From Terrisporobacter mayombei (lineage in GTDB: Bacteria; Bacillota; Clostridia; Peptostreptococcales; Peptostreptococcaceae): a stretch of 64,000 nucleotides of DNA. The stretch is taken from assembly GCF_020748465.1 (NCBI RefSeq), contig NZ_JAHZMP010000001.1:310001-374000 (forward strand), read 5' to 3'. Under the pieces are notes generated by a model that saw nothing but the letters and a program-made list of their open reading frames with translations, was not told the origin of the DNA and searched no databases. Below, piece by piece: positions 34,013-43,833 of this stretch (positions are counted from its first letter, which is position 1; every line of letters starts with the position of its first letter). Both the position numbers and the translations under genes were made by a program.

Positions 34013-34813
34013 CTATAAACCTCTTGCTTTATTAACACAAGATTTCATACATTCTATTATTGCACTTCTAAATCCTTTTTCTTCTAAAACTCTAACTGCT
34101 TCTATAGTAGTTCCTCCTGGAGAACAAACCATATCTTTTAATTCTCCTGGATGTTTACCAGTATCTAATACCATTTTCGCACTTCCCATAACTGCTTGAG
34201 CCGCAAATTTGTAAGCTTTATCTCTAGGCATTCCATCTGCAACAGCACCATCTGCTAAAGCTTCTATAAACATATATACATAAGCTGGTGAAGAACCACT
34301 TACTGAAACTACTACATCCATTAAGTTTTCTCCTACAACTTCTACTTCTCCAAATCCACTTAGAATATTGCATACATAATCTAATTCTTCTTTAGTTACT
34401 AAATCATTATGACAAACTCCTGTTATTCCCTCGCAAACTAATGCTGGAGTATTAGGCATTGTTCTTACTATCTTCACATCTCTATCAAATAAAGAATTTA
34501 ATCTTTCTAAAGTTTGACCTGGTGCTATAGTTACTATAATTTGATTTTCTCTTATATGGTCTTTTACTTCATTTATTACTGATGCATAGTATTGAGGTTT
34601 TACTGCTAAAACAACTACTTCAGCTTCTTCTATTACTTTTAAATTACTTTCTGTAGTTTCAATGTTTAAACTTTCTCTTGCTGAAGCTAAACTTGGAGCA
34701 TAAGCATCTGATGCTATAATTTCTTCACAAGGAATAATTTCATTTCTTATGATACCTCCCATCATAGCCTTAGCCATATTTCCTGCTCCAATAAATCCTA
34801 ATTTTTTACTCAT
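34013..34813 (-). CDS. proC: Pyrroline-5-carboxylate reductase
   Basis: 266 residues from ATG at 34813 (AAAGGAGATA upstream). It has the NAD(P)-binding GFIGAGNMAKAMMGGI at the N-terminus, VKPQYYASVI and VRTMPNTPALVCEG in the middle, and the P5CR signature DMVCSPGGTTIEAVRVLEEKG near the end. It reduces 1-pyrroline-5-carboxylate to proline. Here it lies downstream of hypD, whose product is P5C, so together they convert trans-4-hydroxyproline to proline, the Stickland electron acceptor. Confidence 0.95.
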   Translation of the reverse strand: MSKKLGFIGAGNMAKAMMGGIIRNEIIPCEEIIASDAYAPSLASARESLNIETTESNLKVIEEAEVVVLAVKPQYYASVINEVKDHIRENQIIVTIAPGQTLERLNSLFDRDVKIVRTMPNTPALVCEGITGVCHNDLVTKEELDYVCNILSGFGEVEVVGENLMDVVVSVSGSSPAYVYMFIEALADGAVADGMPRDKAYKFAAQAVMGSAKMVLDTGKHPGELKDMVCSPGGTTIEAVRVLEEKGFRSAIIECMKSCVNKARGL

Positions 34814-34929
34814 TTCAAGTATCTCCTTTTCCCAAATCAACACTGTAGCTACTATTTATATTACTTATAGCAACTACAGTGTTTTTATTTATAATAAATT
34901 TTAATTGTTTATGTTAAACAAATTAAGGT

Positions 34930-37299
34930 CTATAAAGCTTGTTCAGTACGATCAATTATTTCATCTTGAAGAGCTTTGCTTAAGTTTCTGAAGTGATCGC
35001 TATATCCTGCAACACGAACTATTAAGTCTTTATACTCTTCTGGACTGTTTTGAGCATTTATTAATGTTTGTCTATCTATAACGTTAAATTGTATGTGATG
35101 TCCATCCATATCAAAATAAGCTCTAACTAAGTTTGACATTTGATCTAAACCATTTTCACCTGCAACTACACTTGGAGTGAATTTTTGATTTAGAAGTGTT
35201 CCACCAGTTCTTAAGTGGTCCATTTTAGATGCAGATTTTATAACTGCAGTAGGTCCATTTGTATCTCCACTCTTAGATGGTGAAATACCTTCTGAAACTG
35301 GTTTATGAGCAAGTCTTCCATCTGGAGATGCCATCATTATTTCACCAAAATAAACGTGGCAAGTAGTTGGAAGCATGTTTATTCTGTATTGTCCACCCTT
35401 CATATTTGGTCTACCAGTTATTGTTTTTTGGTAGAAGTTAAATATGTTTTGCATTATATCATCTGCATAATCATCATCATTACCATATTTAGGTGTTTTG
35501 TTGCTAACTAAGTTTTTCATTATTTCATGACCTTCAAAGTTATCTTCTAAAGCTTTCATTAATTCTCCCATAGAGAATTTTTGCTTATCAAATACATTGT
35601 ATTTAATTGCTGATAAAGAATCTGTTATTGTTCCTATACCAACACCTTGGATGTAGTTTGTATTATATCTTGCTCCTCCAGCATTGTAGTCCTTACCACT
35701 TGATATACAATCATTTGTTATTATTGATAAGAATGGAGCTGGCATGTATCTAGCATAAATTTCTTCTATTACGTTACTTCCCTTTATTTTTATATCTAAG
35801 AAGTATTCTATTTGCTTCTTGTAAGCTTCAAATAATTCTTCAAACGATTTGAAGTCTTTAGCATATCCTAGTTGTAATCCTAATTGCTTTTTACTTACAT
35901 TATCATAACCATTGTATAAAGTAAGTTCTAATATTTTAGGAAGGTTGAAATATCCTGTTAATATATACGCTTCGTTTCCAAATGCTCCTGTTTCAACACA
36001 TCCACTAGTTCCACCAAGTCTAGCATCTTCAATTGTTTTACCTGCATTTAATAACTCTTGTATTATTGCTTCTGTATTATAAAATGCTGGCTGACCCCAT
36101 CCTTTTCTTGAGATTTCACAAGCTCTTTTTAAGAATTTACGAGGAGTTTTTTTACTAATTTGTACGTTTGAACTTGGTTGTAATAATTTCATTTCATCCA
36201 TACAGTCAAGTATTAAGTAAGAAACTTCGTTAACTCCATCTTTACCATCTTCAGTAATACCACCAGTGTTTATATTTGCAAAGTCAGTGTAAGTTCCACT
36301 TTCTTTTAATGTTATACCTACTTTAGGTGGTGCTGGCTGGTTGTTGAATTTAACCCATAAGTTTTCTAATAATTCTAAAGCTTTTTCATCATCTAAATCT
36401 CCAGCTTCAACATCTTTTTCATAGAATGGATATAAATGTTGATCTAATCTTCCTGGACTATATGCGTCCCAAGGATTTAATTCAGTTGTTACACCTAAAT
36501 GTACAAACCAGTACATTTGTATTGCTTGCCAATAAGTTTTAGGCTTATGAGCTGGCACTACATCACAGTTAGCTGCTATTTGTAATAATTCTTCTTTTCT
36601 AGCTGGATTAGTTTCAACTTCTGCTAATTCTCTAGCATAAGCTGCATATCTTTCCCCTAAAATTATTATTGCATCACAACATATATCCATAGCATTTAAT
36701 TGAGCTAATTTATCTACAGCCTCTTTATCATTAAAATAATCTATTTTTTCTTTAGCTGCTTTAATATCTGCTTTGTAATCTAAAAATCCTTTTTCATAGA
36801 TTTTTTTTGAACCAACAGTATGTCCTGGTCCACGTTGTTCCATAAATTCAGTAAAAATACCATTTTCATAACAAGTTTTCCACTCATCAGTCATAGCATT
36901 TAAAATCTTATGTCTTACTGAACGTTTTTCCCAGAATGGTATTATTTTTTCTTCTTGTAATTTCATATCTTCTTCAGTAACTTTGAAGAAAATTAAATCT
37001 CTATTGTTCATAACTTTCATATCTTCTAAAGTATGACAACAAAGCTCTGGGAAAGATGGTGATGATTGAGGTGAATCACCTTTTTCACCAACTATTAATT
37101 CTCCCTCGTTGATACAAAGTGTTTTATTTTCCATAAGATGTTTAAAAGCTAAAGCTCTCATTTCTGGAACTGAAACAGATCCTTCATATTCCATATAAGC
37201 ATCAGTCATTAAATTAGCTCTTTCCATATAAATATGTGGAGTAGCCTCTACACTTTGCTTTCTTAATTTTTTAATTCTTTCATTCATTCCTCTTTCCAT
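34930..37299 (-). CDS. hypD: trans-4-Hydroxy-L-proline dehydratase (glycyl radical enzyme)
   Basis: 789 residues, the same length as the characterised Clostridioides enzyme. It removes water from trans-4-hydroxy-L-proline to give 1-pyrroline-5-carboxylate by radical chemistry. The thiyl-radical loop is GGTSGCVETGAFG (Cys near 434 with the Glu two residues on). The glycyl-radical loop is VRVAGYSDHF with Gly765, 24 residues from the end. GISPSKSGDTNGPTAV and YNTNYIQGVGIGT also match HypD rather than other dehydratases. Start at 37299 has GGGGG 7 bp upstream. The activase gene hypE is 3 bp upstream. Confidence 0.95.
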   Translation of the reverse strand: MERGMNERIKKLRKQSVEATPHIYMERANLMTDAYMEYEGSVSVPEMRALAFKHLMENKTLCINEGELIVGEKGDSPQSSPSFPELCCHTLEDMKVMNNRDLIFFKVTEEDMKLQEEKIIPFWEKRSVRHKILNAMTDEWKTCYENGIFTEFMEQRGPGHTVGSKKIYEKGFLDYKADIKAAKEKIDYFNDKEAVDKLAQLNAMDICCDAIIILGERYAAYARELAEVETNPARKEELLQIAANCDVVPAHKPKTYWQAIQMYWFVHLGVTTELNPWDAYSPGRLDQHLYPFYEKDVEAGDLDDEKALELLENLWVKFNNQPAPPKVGITLKESGTYTDFANINTGGITEDGKDGVNEVSYLILDCMDEMKLLQPSSNVQISKKTPRKFLKRACEISRKGWGQPAFYNTEAIIQELLNAGKTIEDARLGGTSGCVETGAFGNEAYILTGYFNLPKILELTLYNGYDNVSKKQLGLQLGYAKDFKSFEELFEAYKKQIEYFLDIKIKGSNVIEEIYARYMPAPFLSIITNDCISSGKDYNAGGARYNTNYIQGVGIGTITDSLSAIKYNVFDKQKFSMGELMKALEDNFEGHEIMKNLVSNKTPKYGNDDDYADDIMQNIFNFYQKTITGRPNMKGGQYRINMLPTTCHVYFGEIMMASPDGRLAHKPVSEGISPSKSGDTNGPTAVIKSASKMDHLRTGGTLLNQKFTPSVVAGENGLDQMSNLVRAYFDMDGHHIQFNVIDRQTLINAQNSPEEYKDLIVRVAGYSDHFRNLSKALQDEIIDRTEQAL

Positions 37300-37302
37300 G
37301 GT

Positions 37303-38214
37303 TTAACCCCCTATTTTTGTATTATTAAATCCATTTTTTATAAACAGTTCTTGAAGTTCTTTCATTCTGTCTTTGCTAGGAATTGTAAAATTTTCACCTT
37401 TGTACTGCATATCTAATCTGTCATATTTGCTGCTAGCAATGTTATGATATGGTAATAAATTCACTTGTTTTACACTTATATTTTCTTTTAAAAATTTAAT
37501 TATTTCTTCCATATCCTTATCATCATCATTTACAGTTCCTATAACTGGAATTCTTATATAAATATTTGCATTATTTTCACTTAAATATTTTAAATTACTA
37601 AGTATAAGGTCATTTCCCTTGCCCATATACTTTTTATGCTTTTCATTATCCATAGTTTTAATGTCATATAGAAAGGTATCAACATATGGTAAAACCTTTT
37701 CATAATTAATTTCAGGTGCATATCCACATGTATCAATAGCCACATTATATCCCTTTCTCCTTATTTTCTTTAACAGAGAAACTATAAAATCGCTATCTTG
37801 TAACATTACTTCCCCACCGGATAAAGTAACTCCACCAAAAGAAGATTCATAGAACATACTATCTTTTTCAATTTCTTTCATTATGTCATTAATTGAATAA
37901 TCATTACCCACAATTTCTCTAGCATTATTTACACAATAATCTAAACATTTACCACAAACCTCACAATTAGTTCTATCATATTTAACGATTCCACTTTCTT
38001 CATCTTTTGTGTTATGTGAACAAATCTTAGTACAATATAAACAGTTAGTACATTTTTCTCTATTGAACATTACTTCTTTTTTAAAACTTTGACTTTCTGG
38101 ATTATGACACCACCAACAATTTAGTAAACAACCCTTAAAAAAAACTGTCGTCCTTATTCCATCTCCATCATGGATAGAATATTTTTGAATACTTATTATA
38201 TTTGGTATTTTCAT
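37303..38214 (-). CDS. hypE: HypD glycyl-radical activating enzyme
   Basis: 303 residues from ATG at 38214 (GGGGAGGTT upstream). A radical SAM enzyme with the CX3CX2C motif at Cys 29/33/36 (GCLLNCWWCHNPE), preceded by the family-typical YSIHDGDGIRTTVFFKGC. A two-cluster ferredoxin insert follows (CTNCLYCTKICSHNT and CEVCGKCLDYCVNNA). It installs the glycyl radical on HypD using S-adenosylmethionine. It is first in the operon hypE-hypD, then proC after a gap of 116 bp. Confidence 0.94.
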   Translation of the reverse strand: MKIPNIISIQKYSIHDGDGIRTTVFFKGCLLNCWWCHNPESQSFKKEVMFNREKCTNCLYCTKICSHNTKDEESGIVKYDRTNCEVCGKCLDYCVNNAREIVGNDYSINDIMKEIEKDSMFYESSFGGVTLSGGEVMLQDSDFIVSLLKKIRRKGYNVAIDTCGYAPEINYEKVLPYVDTFLYDIKTMDNEKHKKYMGKGNDLILSNLKYLSENNANIYIRIPVIGTVNDDDKDMEEIIKFLKENISVKQVNLLPYHNIASSKYDRLDMQYKGENFTIPSKDRMKELQELFIKNGFNNTKIGG

Positions 38215-38355
38215 AACCTCCCCTCTATATTTCATGTATATGAATTTTATTTCCTTATAATTTCATAATAGTATATTGTTATTAATTTGTCATTGGTTTT
38301 TTTCAATATTTTTATATTTTTTTATTAATATGAAATTATTTCTTATTTATATAAG

Positions 38356-38384
38356 TTGACTTATTAAGCATATTATTTTAATAT
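38356..38384 (+). promoter_or_regulatory. Promoter of cupin regulator
   Basis: TTGACT, 17 nt, TAATAT, about 40 bp before the start codon at 38425. On the other side of this divergent region TTCAT-GTAT-ATGAA (38231-38244) is a small dyad just before hypE. Confidence 0.6.
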
Positions 38385-38424
38385 TTAAATTATTAATAAT
38401 AAAATTTTGAAAGGAGTTAAGTTA

Positions 38425-38997
38425 ATGAACTATAATACTACTATAGGTTTAAAAATAAAAGAACTAAGAACTGAAAAAAAATTCACTCTAAAATATTTAA
38501 GTGAAGAGACTAATTTATCAATCGGTTTTTTATCTCAACTAGAAAGAGGCATGACTAGTGTGGCTGTAGATTCTCTTGCTAAGATTGCAAAAGTTCTAGA
38601 TGCAAATGTTCTAGACTTTTTTGATTATCCAGATGAAATTAATCAATCTTGCGTAACAAGAAGTTATGATAGAAAGTACACTGTAATAGATTCAGAGATT
38701 ATTCAATATACTTTAAACAAAGATACTTTTACTTATGATATGCTTCCAAGAATACAAGAAGTAATGCCACATAAGTATAATGAACCTGAAGAAATAGAGC
38801 TCTACTCTCATGAAGGAGAAGAGTTTATATATGTACTTGAAGGTATTTTAACTTTAAATGTTGATAATAATATAACTGATTTATATCCTGGTGATAGTGC
38901 ACATATTAAGTCAGAATCACCACATAACTGGAGTAATAATACATCAAAGTTAGTAAAAATACTTACTGTAAATACTCCTAACCCATTAAAAAAATAA
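38425..38997 (+). CDS. XRE-cupin transcriptional regulator
   Basis: 190 residues from ATG at 38425 (AAAGGAG upstream). The N-terminal helix-turn-helix (FTLKYLSEETNLSIGFLSQLERG) is joined to a C-terminal cupin sensor (EIELYSHEGEEFIYVLEGIL, then YPGDSAHIKSESPHNWSN). This architecture (PuuR/SutR type) senses small amino acid-like ligands. Divergent from hypE-hypD, it is the likely regulator of hydroxyproline use, either by hydroxyproline or proline; that is inference from context. Confidence 0.88.
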   Translation: MNYNTTIGLKIKELRTEKKFTLKYLSEETNLSIGFLSQLERGMTSVAVDSLAKIAKVLDANVLDFFDYPDEINQSCVTRSYDRKYTVIDSEIIQYTLNKDTFTYDMLPRIQEVMPHKYNEPEEIELYSHEGEEFIYVLEGILTLNVDNNITDLYPGDSAHIKSESPHNWSNNTSKLVKILTVNTPNPLKK

Positions 38998-39010
38998 TTT
39001 CATTAGAATG

Positions 39011-39041
39011 AAAAAAGGATATGATATTCATATCCTTTTTT
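39011..39041. terminator. Bidirectional terminator
   Basis: AAAAAAGGATATGA pairs with TCATATCCTTTTTT between convergent genes. Confidence 0.9.
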
Positions 39042-40715
39042 CTATATCCATTTACCACTTTTTACAAAATTTTCTGCTCTTTCATGTGCTCTTTCAACTA
39101 TATTCTTTTCATAACCTATTAAGCTTAACAACTTAATTGCATTTTTTGATTTAGCCCTATCTTTATTAAGTTTATAATCAAATACTATATCATCATCTGT
39201 AATTTCTTCTTCAAAATGATAATTGTCATATTCCTTTTCCAGTAAATAAGTCAACTCAATATCGTGAGTTGCTGCAATACAAATAGTATTTGATTTATTT
39301 AAATGACTTAAGACTTCAGAGGATGATGCAATTCTCTCCACTGTATTTGTTCCTCTTAAAATTTCATCTACAAAACAAAGACATGGTACATTTTCATTAC
39401 ATTTGTCTATTATTCGTTTTAATGATTTTATTTCTACCATATAATAACTTTCTTCGTTTAATACATCATCTTTAAGGGCCATTGAAGTGTATATATTAAA
39501 AAATGTTCCTTCATATTTTTTAGTACATGAAGTATAAATACTTTGGCATAAAATTTGATTTATAGCCACACTTTTTATAAAAGTTGACTTTCCTGATGCA
39601 TTGGATCCTGTTATAAGAACTCCTCTATTTATCTCAAGTGAATTACTCACTGGATGACTAATTAGTGGATGATATATTTCCTCAAAATTAGTAATATTAT
39701 CTTCTTTTTTTAAACTAGTTGAAAGCTGTGGTTTAGAAAAATAATCTAAAGAAGTTCTAAAAGAAGTGATACTTATTAAGGCATCAATACCGCCTACATA
39801 TTCGTAGATATTTTTCAAATACTCTTTATTTTTTATAATAGTTTCTTTAACTTTTTCATAAGTTATTAACTCTGATAAAGTAATCATATTAGCATATTCA
39901 CTAAAAAAATTTAGATCTGATAAGATTGAGTTTGGATTTTTAGATACGGATTTTTTCTTAATTTTTTTAACCTTTTCCAAGTCTTCATCAATATTCTTTA
40001 AATTATTGTCTAGTTCTTTTATCTTCATATCTTTTATTTTAAATGCTACATTTATGGTTTTAATTATATATGTAAATCCACTAGTATCAATTTTTCTATT
40101 CTTATTATTAAAACTTATAAATATGTTTAATGCTACACTTAACATTGTTATAATAAGGAAAGATTTATTTATACCCATTAATAATAATGATATAAAAGGA
40201 ATTGCTCTTAAAGTTCTATAAAATTTCAATCTATTTTTAGAGTTGTCCTCTTCTAAAAACAAACAAAGAGTGGTATTAGCATCATAATTATATCCTAAAT
40301 TTGATAAAATTAATTGTAATTTAAGTCTTTCTTCAAAATTATGCATAAAATATTCAATAATATTATCTCTTTTTTTCAACTCTTTCAAAGTATATAAAGG
40401 ATTTCTCAGCATATCATATAATACTTCTCTTCCCGCAGAACTTTGTGTATTGTTTATTTTTTTATAAACATCATCCATAGACAAATCACTCCATGTAATG
40501 TCATCTACACCTTTCTTTTGATCCTTATTTTTAAAAAAAGTAGCAATATTATTCATTTTATAATCCGCATCTTCAATATTTATTTCACACCCATAGTTTT
40601 TAATTATTTTAGCTTTGTTTTTATTAAATCCCTTTCTGAATGAATATAAGTCATACAATGAACAAATTATAATCATCAAAATTATACAAGCAACAATTTT
40701 TATTATATCCCCCAT
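39042..40715 (-). CDS. Membrane-anchored MutS-family ATPase of unknown role
   Basis: 557 residues from ATG at 40715 (GGAGGGGAA upstream). One N-terminal helix (IIKIVACIILMIIICSLY) and a central hydrophobic pair (~190-225) precede a lever-helix region and a C-terminal MutS-type ATPase. Walker A is VLITGSNASGKSTFIKSVA, Walker B CLCFVDEILRGTNTVERIA, then IAATHDIEL. There is no mismatch-recognition domain and no Smr nuclease end. These MutS-like membrane proteins are frequent in Firmicutes; their function is not known to me. Monocistronic. Confidence 0.82.
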   Translation of the reverse strand: MGDIIKIVACIILMIIICSLYDLYSFRKGFNKNKAKIIKNYGCEINIEDADYKMNNIATFFKNKDQKKGVDDITWSDLSMDDVYKKINNTQSSAGREVLYDMLRNPLYTLKELKKRDNIIEYFMHNFEERLKLQLILSNLGYNYDANTTLCLFLEEDNSKNRLKFYRTLRAIPFISLLLMGINKSFLIITMLSVALNIFISFNNKNRKIDTSGFTYIIKTINVAFKIKDMKIKELDNNLKNIDEDLEKVKKIKKKSVSKNPNSILSDLNFFSEYANMITLSELITYEKVKETIIKNKEYLKNIYEYVGGIDALISITSFRTSLDYFSKPQLSTSLKKEDNITNFEEIYHPLISHPVSNSLEINRGVLITGSNASGKSTFIKSVAINQILCQSIYTSCTKKYEGTFFNIYTSMALKDDVLNEESYYMVEIKSLKRIIDKCNENVPCLCFVDEILRGTNTVERIASSSEVLSHLNKSNTICIAATHDIELTYLLEKEYDNYHFEEEITDDDIVFDYKLNKDRAKSKNAIKLLSLIGYEKNIVERAHERAENFVKSGKWI

Positions 40716-40883
40716 TTTTCCCCTCCTTTTTACTTTGATCCTCAATTTTATATTTTATTCTTTATCTACTCAATAGTACACCTTTATTTTTTATATAACC
40801 TTGTTTTAAATATAAAATATACATAATTTCTATTTATTGTAGATAGACTCTATAAACAATATTACTATTTAAAAAGCATACTT

Positions 40884-40898
40884 TTATCATTTTGATAA
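40884..40898 (+). promoter_or_regulatory. TTATCA-N3-TGATAA operator before M20 operon
   Basis: TTATCATTTTGATAA, identical to one of the tcyP sites, ends 23 bp before the start of the M20 gene at 40922. I cannot assign a convincing -35/-10 pair, but a site this close to the start codon would repress. Confidence 0.75.
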
Positions 40899-40921
40899 TA
40901 GCTTTATAGAAAGGAGAAAAT

Positions 40922-42106
40922 ATGGTAAATAAAATTAATGAATTATGTGAAAAGTATTACGACAAAATAGTTAAAATAAGACATCAGTTGCATATGTATC
41001 CTGAAGTTGGTTATGAGGAATTTAACACCTCCAAGCTAGTATGCAATGAACTTAAAAATTTGAACTTAGAAGTAAAAACCAACGTTGCGAAAACAGGTGT
41101 CATTGCATTACTAAAGGGAAAATATCCTGGCAAAACCATACTTCTTAGAGCGGACATGGATGCTCTTAGAGTAAATGAAGAAACTAATTTAAAATTTAAA
41201 TCTAAAATCCCAGGCGTCATGCACGCTTGTGGTCATGATGGTCATACAGCTTCACTACTTGGTGCTGCTATGATATTAAGCGAACTAAAAGATGATTTAC
41301 ATGGAAACATTAAGTTTATGTTCCAGCCAGATGAAGAAATTGAAGGTGGAGCAAAACCAATGATTGATGAAGGTATATTAGAAAATCCTCATGTAGATGC
41401 TGCCTTTGGCGGGCATTTGTGGGGAGAAGTAAAAGAAGGAATGGTAGGTATTAAACACGGTCCTATGATGGCATCTCCAGATATATTCAATATAAAGATT
41501 ATAGGTGAAGGTGGTCACGGTGGTGTACCACAAAATTCCATTGATCCTATCCCAATTTTATCTCAAGTAATAAATACATTCCAAACTATTGTAAGCAGAA
41601 AAAATAATCCTCTTAATCCATTGGTCTCATCTTGTTGTCATGTTAAAGCTGGAAATACTGATTGTCATAACGCAATTCCTACAGAAGCAATTCTTGGCGG
41701 TACTGTTAGAACATTCGATGAAAAAACTAGAACCTGGGCAGAAAAAACTATAGAAGACATACTAAATGGAATTACTACTAGCCAAGGTGCAACTTACGAA
41801 TATGAATATATAAAACAATTTCCACCTTTGATAAATGATTTCTCTATGACAGATTTAGTTATGTCATCTCTAAAAAAAATTGTTGGTGAAGAAAATGTTT
41901 TTGAACTAAATGAGCCATCTATGGGTGGTGAAGACTTTGCATATTTAGCAAAAGAAGTTCCTGCTTCATTCGTATTTGTTGGTATAGCAGAGGATGAAAA
42001 TCATCCTGTAGTTCATCATAATTCAAAATTCCAATGGGATGATAGAAATATGAAAGTTCTTTGTAAAGCTTTATGTCAAGTTTCAATTGACTATTTAAAT
42101 AGTTAA
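40922..42106 (+). CDS. M20 family N-acyl-amino-acid amidohydrolase (1)
   Basis: 394 residues with the M20D metal ligands: RADMDAL, MHACGHDGHTASLL, QPDEEIEGGAKPM and a late H (VVHHNSKF). It hydrolyses an amide bond, releasing an amino acid or aminobenzoate from an acyl conjugate. First of three genes, M20-AbgT-M20. PDEE replaces the usual PAEE. Shared operator with cysK and tcyP suggests an N-acyl-cysteine or S-conjugate substrate, as for the cysteine-controlled M20 enzymes of Bacillus. That link is inference. Confidence 0.88.
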   Translation: MVNKINELCEKYYDKIVKIRHQLHMYPEVGYEEFNTSKLVCNELKNLNLEVKTNVAKTGVIALLKGKYPGKTILLRADMDALRVNEETNLKFKSKIPGVMHACGHDGHTASLLGAAMILSELKDDLHGNIKFMFQPDEEIEGGAKPMIDEGILENPHVDAAFGGHLWGEVKEGMVGIKHGPMMASPDIFNIKIIGEGGHGGVPQNSIDPIPILSQVINTFQTIVSRKNNPLNPLVSSCCHVKAGNTDCHNAIPTEAILGGTVRTFDEKTRTWAEKTIEDILNGITTSQGATYEYEYIKQFPPLINDFSMTDLVMSSLKKIVGEENVFELNEPSMGGEDFAYLAKEVPASFVFVGIAEDENHPVVHHNSKFQWDDRNMKVLCKALCQVSIDYLNS

Positions 42107-42127
42107 ATTTTTTAAGGGGGGATTATC

Positions 42128-43699
42128 TTGGGTAAAGTAAAGGTAGAAAAAAAAGAAGGATTGCTAATGCAATTCTTGAACGTTGTTGAAAGGGTTGGTA
42201 ATAAATTACCAGATCCAGTTACTATTTTTGTAATACTTTGGTTTGTTGTTATGATATTATCTTATTTTGTTGCAAAGTCAGGCGTTACAGCTATACACCC
42301 TGGACAAATTGATGAAGCGACTGGCAAGAATTTAGTAGTTAAAGGTGTAAATTTATTAAGCAAAGAACAATTGCAATTATTTTTAACAAATATAGTTACA
42401 AATTTTACAAGTTTTGCTCCTTTAGGATTAGTACTTGTTACTATGCTTGGAGCAGGTTTAGCTGAAAAATCAGGATACATGGAAACTGTAATGAAAAGTA
42501 CAGTTACTAAGGTTCCAAAAAAATTACTTACTGGAACTATAATATTCGTTGGGATAATGGCCAACGCTGTTGCAGATGCAGGTTTTGTCGTTCTTCCACC
42601 CTTAGCTGCTCTTGTATTTTTAGGTGTAGGTAGACATCCTCTTGTAGGTTTATTTTCTGGATATGCTGGAGTTGCCGCAGGATTTTCTGCCAATTTAATT
42701 GTAAGTATGTTAGATGTTCTTGTTGCTGGTTTTACTATTCCAGCAGCTCAAATAATTGACCCAAATTATACTGGTACTCCTGCAATGAACTGGTATTTCT
42801 TAATAGTCTCAACACTTATACTTGTAGTTCTTGGTACATTTGTTACAGAAAAATATTTAGCTCCTCGTTTTGAGGGAAGTGATTACCTGGCTACAGATAG
42901 TGATAGTGATGTTGATTCAGAAATCACTCCATTGGAGAAAAAGGGTATGAAATATGCTTCTATAGGATTATTAATCTGTATAATTATTTTTATTGCTTTA
43001 TGTATAGGACCAAATGCATTTATGAAAGATGCAAAAACTGGCTCACTTCTTGCAGCTTCTTCTCCTCTTATGGCTGGTATGGTCCCAATCATTACTATAA
43101 TATTCTTTGTACCTGGTCTTACTTATGGTATTATAACTAAGAGAATAAAAAATGATAAAGATTTAGCAGCTATTTTATATGAATCTATGGCTGGTATGGG
43201 TTCTTATATAGTCTTAGCCTTTGCTGCTGGGCAGTTTTTAGCTTTATTTAATTCGTCTAATATGAGTTCTCTTTTATCTATTAAAGGTGCTCTATGGCTA
43301 AAAGGTATTGGTCTTACAGGTCCAGGGCTTTTAGTAGCATTTGTAGTATTTGCAGCTTTCATCAATCTATTTGTTGGTAGTTGTTCTGCAAAATGGGCTG
43401 TAATGGCACCAATATTTGTTCCAATGTTTTTAATGCTTGGATATGACCCAGCACTAACTCAAATGGCTTATCGTATTGGTGACTCTATAACAAACCCTAT
43501 AAGTCCAATATTCACTTACTTCCCTGTTATATTAGCCTTTGCTAAGAAATACGACAAGGATATAGGCATTGGTACGGTAATGGCAAGTATGACACCATAC
43601 TCACTACTATTTGGTTTAGCATGGATCGCTTTATTAGTTATCTTTATGATATTTAATTTACCACTTGGTCCTGGTGGAGGAATCTACTATCATATGTAA
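42128..43699 (+). CDS. AbgT family transporter
   Basis: 523 residues from a TTG start with AAGGGGGG 7 bp upstream (no ATG fits). A polytopic AbgT-family carrier: NKLPDPVTIFVILWF near the N-terminus, MANAVADAGFVVLPPLAALVF, GYAGVAAGFSANLIVSMLD, and the C-terminal GSCSAKWAVMAPIFVPMFMLG-like and IGDSITNPISPIF motifs. E. coli AbgT imports p-aminobenzoyl-glutamate; other members export sulfonamides. Placed between two M20 hydrolases, it most likely imports the conjugate they cleave. Confidence 0.93.
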   Translation: MGKVKVEKKEGLLMQFLNVVERVGNKLPDPVTIFVILWFVVMILSYFVAKSGVTAIHPGQIDEATGKNLVVKGVNLLSKEQLQLFLTNIVTNFTSFAPLGLVLVTMLGAGLAEKSGYMETVMKSTVTKVPKKLLTGTIIFVGIMANAVADAGFVVLPPLAALVFLGVGRHPLVGLFSGYAGVAAGFSANLIVSMLDVLVAGFTIPAAQIIDPNYTGTPAMNWYFLIVSTLILVVLGTFVTEKYLAPRFEGSDYLATDSDSDVDSEITPLEKKGMKYASIGLLICIIIFIALCIGPNAFMKDAKTGSLLAASSPLMAGMVPIITIIFFVPGLTYGIITKRIKNDKDLAAILYESMAGMGSYIVLAFAAGQFLALFNSSNMSSLLSIKGALWLKGIGLTGPGLLVAFVVFAAFINLFVGSCSAKWAVMAPIFVPMFLMLGYDPALTQMAYRIGDSITNPISPIFTYFPVILAFAKKYDKDIGIGTVMASMTPYSLLFGLAWIALLVIFMIFNLPLGPGGGIYYHM

Positions 43700-43773
43700 A
43701 TATTACTCTTTTCATAAATATAATTAATCTGAGCGTATAAAGCTCATATAATGTGACCTTTTATAATGTAACT

Positions 43774-43805
43774 AAAGAGCTATATCTTAATTGATATAGT
43801 TCTTT
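43774..43805 (+). terminator. Stem-loop between abgT and second M20 gene
   Basis: AAAGAGCTATATC pairs with GATATAGTTCTTT around TTAATT. With a weak T-run it may attenuate or stabilise transcript ends within the operon. Confidence 0.5.
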
Positions 43806-43833
43806 AAATTCCTACAAAAACGGGGGTAATAAA

